Origin: Lingula anatina
Lineage: Eukaryota; Brachiopoda; Lingulata; Lingulida; Lingulidae
Direction: 5' to 3'
Assembly (NCBI RefSeq): GCF_001039355.2
Contig: NW_019775586.1
Span: 1-64,000 of the forward strand
Length of the DNA: 64,000 nucleotides
Shown here: one piece after another, positions 60,574-64,000 of the stretch
Layout of the letters: every line of letters begins with the position of its first letter
Position numbering within the stretch: position 1 is the stretch's first letter
Notes under the pieces: model-generated
Told to the model about the DNA's origin: nothing
The model's input: only the letters and a program-made list of their open reading frames with translations
The model's database searches: none
Made by a program: the position numbers and the translations under genes

Positions 60574-60622
60574 GGTTTAACCTAAGATCTAATAAACGGA
60601 ATATTAGATCTTAGGTTTAACA
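60574..60622. repeat. Perfect short hairpin
   Basis: GTTTAACCTAAGATCTAAT and ATTAGATCTTAGGTTTAAC form a 19-bp perfect inverted repeat around an 8-10 nt loop (about 60578-60620). It could be a snap-back insertion scar or a hairpin RNA site. No gene context is known. Confidence 0.7.
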
Positions 60623-63027
60623 TATCCCTCTTCCTACACAAAACTCATTTACCATTCAGCGCACTGATAACCATAATAAACCTCAAATTTCTAAATCGTT
60701 CTGCTATTTATTACGCTGATGCATGGAACATTACATCATACTATATGATACTAATCAAAAACAAGACTAATGATATATGGTAATGAAAATCAAGTAAGGC
60801 CTTAATTATTAGCTGTTGATTAAAGAAAATTACTTAATTCTTATTTTTGTCGGTAGTCAATAATTAAACTACTGCGTTCCTAGTAGGTATTACCTTAATT
60901 GCATTTTGCGAGCCTGCCATTACTTTCATTGAACGAAAGCAAAAAAGGGCAGACTAAGGGGCCGTTCAGAATAACTTGTTTCCGACTTACTCATGTACTC
61001 CCCAGCTTCTCTGTATTCTACTCAACGCCAGAGGGAGGTGTGTTAGTCTGTCAAGCTGATTGCATTCAGCGAGATCCCCCGTGGAGTTAGTGCGCATTAA
61101 GAGCTACTGCGAGCTAATTCATTCTAAACTTGGACATGTATAATAATTCGTTATTATGTCCATGTTCTGAACAACCCGCGCGTACTTCTGGTATCATGCA
61201 CATAACCATGCATCAGAACGAAAGACAAATATGAAAGGGCCAGACGTGGCTTTACATTTTTAAAATTAAAAAAAAAAACAATGCAGTGTGATATATTATT
61301 TTACGACTTGTGCACAACCCCTACTTACATTTTGATAATCTCTTATGGTCCTGGCGAAGTGCCTCCACTATTGTACGATAAGACCCTGGTGTCATAAAAG
61401 CCAGGTATATACTATATAATTCAATAATTTAGGACCTACTTTAAGTCCTTTACACCGTCATTATGGTCATGTTTTCATGAGCATTTCAGCAAAAATATCG
61501 ACTTCAGATACTTTGATTTTAGGATTTTAAATCCTTTTTTAAGGTCTGAGTTGAGAAAGACTTAAGTATCTTTGCAGGATAAATGGACACGGAAAATAAG
61601 ACTTTTGGACTATTCCAAACGGGCTAGTAAACCTTAAAAAAACACGCTTCAATGTGACGAGGGGTTTGAGTATATTTAAAAACTCAGTCATGCTTAATCA
61701 GTAGAATGCGTGCCAGATAAACACCGATCAAACCCCTTCTTTAGCAGGCACATAGCGGTAACATGCGCTGACCTAGATACCTTTAAGACTACTCGTTTGT
61801 TGACCAATTTTTCACCTGTCAGTTTTATAAATTACCCAATGCGGGGTAATATTGGTCGATGGACCCAGGATGTTGCTAAAGTAGAACGCACAAGGCTAAT
61901 AAACTATTCTTCTGTCAAGCGAAGCTAAAACAAATATAAGAATGGTAGACGAGGACAAATTTCCTGTCAGTTATATGAAAAACATTCGAGTTTATCTTAT
62001 TTTGCTTGTTAAACTATTTGTGAGAAAAGAGGGAAGGGGGGTGATGAGGCGACTCCGAAGCTATGGAGAGGGAGGGGGGGGGGGGGGGGGCACGTGGTCC
62101 ACTGCCCCCTCTTCTGGGTCCGACATTGTATATTCTAATTGTAGCGAATGTTTACAGGTAATGAGATAGTGACAGGATCGACATGGGTGCAGGAGTAGGG
62201 GATATAGTACTACATGTGGCTATATCATACTCATTATGCTCGTAGCCAAGACGTCTCCGATAGGCAATGGTATAGGCATAGCCCTCCTAATCGCGTTTGC
62301 CATATCTGTGTCCATCAGAGTGCAGCTCATATGTCCTGGTATTGAATTTTTTTCTGGAGGGGGAAAACCCCATCCCTACCACATCCACTTCTCGTTCTCT
62401 TGCACCTCAGATGGCCTTAACTTCCTTTTGTTACGCAACCCACCCACCCCTTTCTCTTTCAACCATAGGCATGTATATATACAGTATATACACTGTATCT
62501 TGCAACATACCTGCTTCTCACGTTGATACTGTATTATGGATCAACTTCAAGGTTTACTGATATATACTGTTGCCTGTAATGTAACCCTAATACCGAAAGA
62601 ATACGTTTATCACCATGTCTCTTTAATCTGACTCGTGGAGTATTTCAGGAATACGAAGATGAAGATGATAAGTCAGGATGACTATTCATCTCCACGTCAG
62701 TGAAACTCCGTGAGTTTCTTTACAGATAAAGACGCAAGTGTGTATTACCGTAAATTTTACAGAGTAAGGCTAGAAACAAGATGTACTTTGAATAATTGTA
62801 ATTACACCCCACCAACCTGAAATTCCCTCATTCTACATGTACCATATCACAGATAAGGTACACTCACACTTTAACTACACTCACACAATTAAATCCCGTC
62901 TCCTTAACTTACCGCCATTCTACGCTCATTCTACTGTCTTAACGCCAAAAGCTGAAAATCGATAACCACTTCACGAACTTCCTATCAGCAGACTGGGGTC
63001 AAACCCGGAAGAAGTTTGAAAACTTAC

Positions 63028-63033
63028 AATCAT
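63028..63033 (-). CDS. Candidate first coding exon of the FYB-like gene
   Basis: On the minus strand, CCACCATGATT|GTAAGT joins a strong Kozak context, ATG-ATT and a consensus donor in phase 0. Phase 0 is what the acceptor at 59900 needs (GCT-GCA-GAC). This would give the N terminus Met-Ile-AADTEGPANIKSLLAKF. The exon is only two codons long and the intron would be 3.1 kb, so this is a guess from splice logic. Confidence 0.3.
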
Positions 63034-64000
63034 GGTGGAAAGTTTATTTACCAGTTCGGCTATTCGTAACTCCTGCTTTGGCGCATTTAAATATGAAAGG
63101 CAAGGTGACAAAAGAATGAGTGTGCCGTGTTGCGCTGCGCCGGTTTCCGCATAGTGCATCAGGGAAGGACCATAGAAATTATTTCAAAAGGCAAATCAGA
63201 CGAAATACGACCTGTATATATTTCATTTAATCGGATTTTTTAAAATATTTGAAGTATATTTTTCCTAATAGACAAATGCCTCGTTTCCAAATCTCTGACA
63301 TCTCTGTCTGTGTGCTTTCTTTGCTGAGTCGTTTGAACCGCGGTACATGTGGATCGTCGAATATAATTATCACTTAATTTTTATGTACAAATCGACCTTT
63401 TATGCAAAATTTGTAAACATGCTCGCATTCTTGTTCATGAAAATACATCCACCCTCCAGCCAGGTTTTTTTTAAACTTATAACTTATATAACTTTTAACC
63501 TATATTCGTAAAAAAGGCATTTTCCACTGACCACAAGGCAGTCAGAACTGGCCTTCCGCACGCGTGACTGATTGTATAATAAGAATGGTCTGTAAGGAAA
63601 AAGTGGTTGCAAAACGCAACCACGCAACCTTTAATTAATGTCAAGACCTGCGTAGACAAACATTGTAAAAAATGAAAATGAGAGAATGTAAGTCAATCTC
63701 TACTTTCACTACACTGGGTACACATTGACGCATAACAAGCAGGATATCCGCAAGGTAAGTGCCGTTTAGTAAGATACTACTAGTAGCTCGATTTTCTCCT
63801 TTAGTTGACAGGACATGTCTCCTTGACTTTTAATGCAAATTTTATGAAGCCTTGTTTCGAAAGTCGCATGGCGTCCTGTTTTGTGTATTTGAATAAATGA
63901 ATAATAAAAAAAAGTAAGGACAGCACATCTTGCTATACATGGAATTGTCTCTAATAGTAAATATTGATTAATATTTATTATATCAGTAAAAAAAACTGAT

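Larger units (their letters stand above)
59901..64000. other. Mostly empty stretch at the right end
   Basis: Probably intron and 5' region of the FYB-like gene plus intergenic sequence. No other exon with family similarity and splice sites was found on either strand. Notable simple sequence: a G run of about 19 at 62070-62090 and a palindromic TATATACAGTATATACACTGTAT at 62473-62496. Confidence 0.4.

Noticed and set aside
1-64000. CRISPR array, operons, rRNA or tRNA genes
   Set aside because: The window is intron-rich animal DNA. Regular repeats seen are microsatellites, and no tRNA or rRNA fold was recognised.

Overview
The window is animal nuclear DNA: AT-rich and intron-rich, with GT-AG exons, many microsatellites and many small inverted-repeat transposons. 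The gene set (a doublecortin-like kinase, PAICS, PPAT, an ADAMTS-type reprolysin and secreted WxxW-domain proteins) suggests an invertebrate, most likely a lophotrochozoan such as a mollusc. That placement is inference. A single N at about 30972 marks it as draft assembly. I built the gene models by hand from splice signals, reading phase and remembered family sequences. No alignment was run.

Layout. 1-13563 (+): 3' part of a doublecortin-like kinase, with the linker and full kinase domain in 12 exons; the doublecortin domains must lie upstream. 17292-23519 (-): complete PAICS, 8 exons and 426 aa, with a 16-nt first coding exon. Its first intron holds a complete two-exon Myb/SANT-like gene (22437-23055) on the same strand. 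24080-30944 (+): complete PPAT, 11 exons and 497 aa, head-to-head with PAICS; the two start codons are 560 bp apart. These two genes give three activities of de novo purine synthesis (PPAT step 1; PAICS steps 6 and 7), so a shared promoter makes biological sense. The divergent pairing is also known in vertebrates.

33902-41628 (+): secreted ADAMTS-like metalloprotease with propeptide, furin-like site, HELGH zinc site, disintegrin-like and Cys-rich parts, but no thrombospondin repeat. About 0.5 kb upstream of it is duplicated in tandem. One of its introns holds a decayed Tc1-like transposon, which itself carries a TTAA-flanked MITE.

44630-56090 (+): a roughly 5.3-kb tandem duplication. Each unit has a TATA promoter and a seven-exon gene for a secreted protein made of three mucin/CILP-type WxxW modules (308 and 306 aa). 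After the duplication, the second copy received two transposable elements in one intron; one is a 557-bp foldback element. A decayed exon of the same family lies upstream at about 43010-43095.

57550-59900 (-), perhaps starting at 63033: a proline-rich, acidic, tyrosine-motif protein resembling FYB-type adaptors. Its C-terminal continuation was not found. 60-64 kb is otherwise mostly empty.
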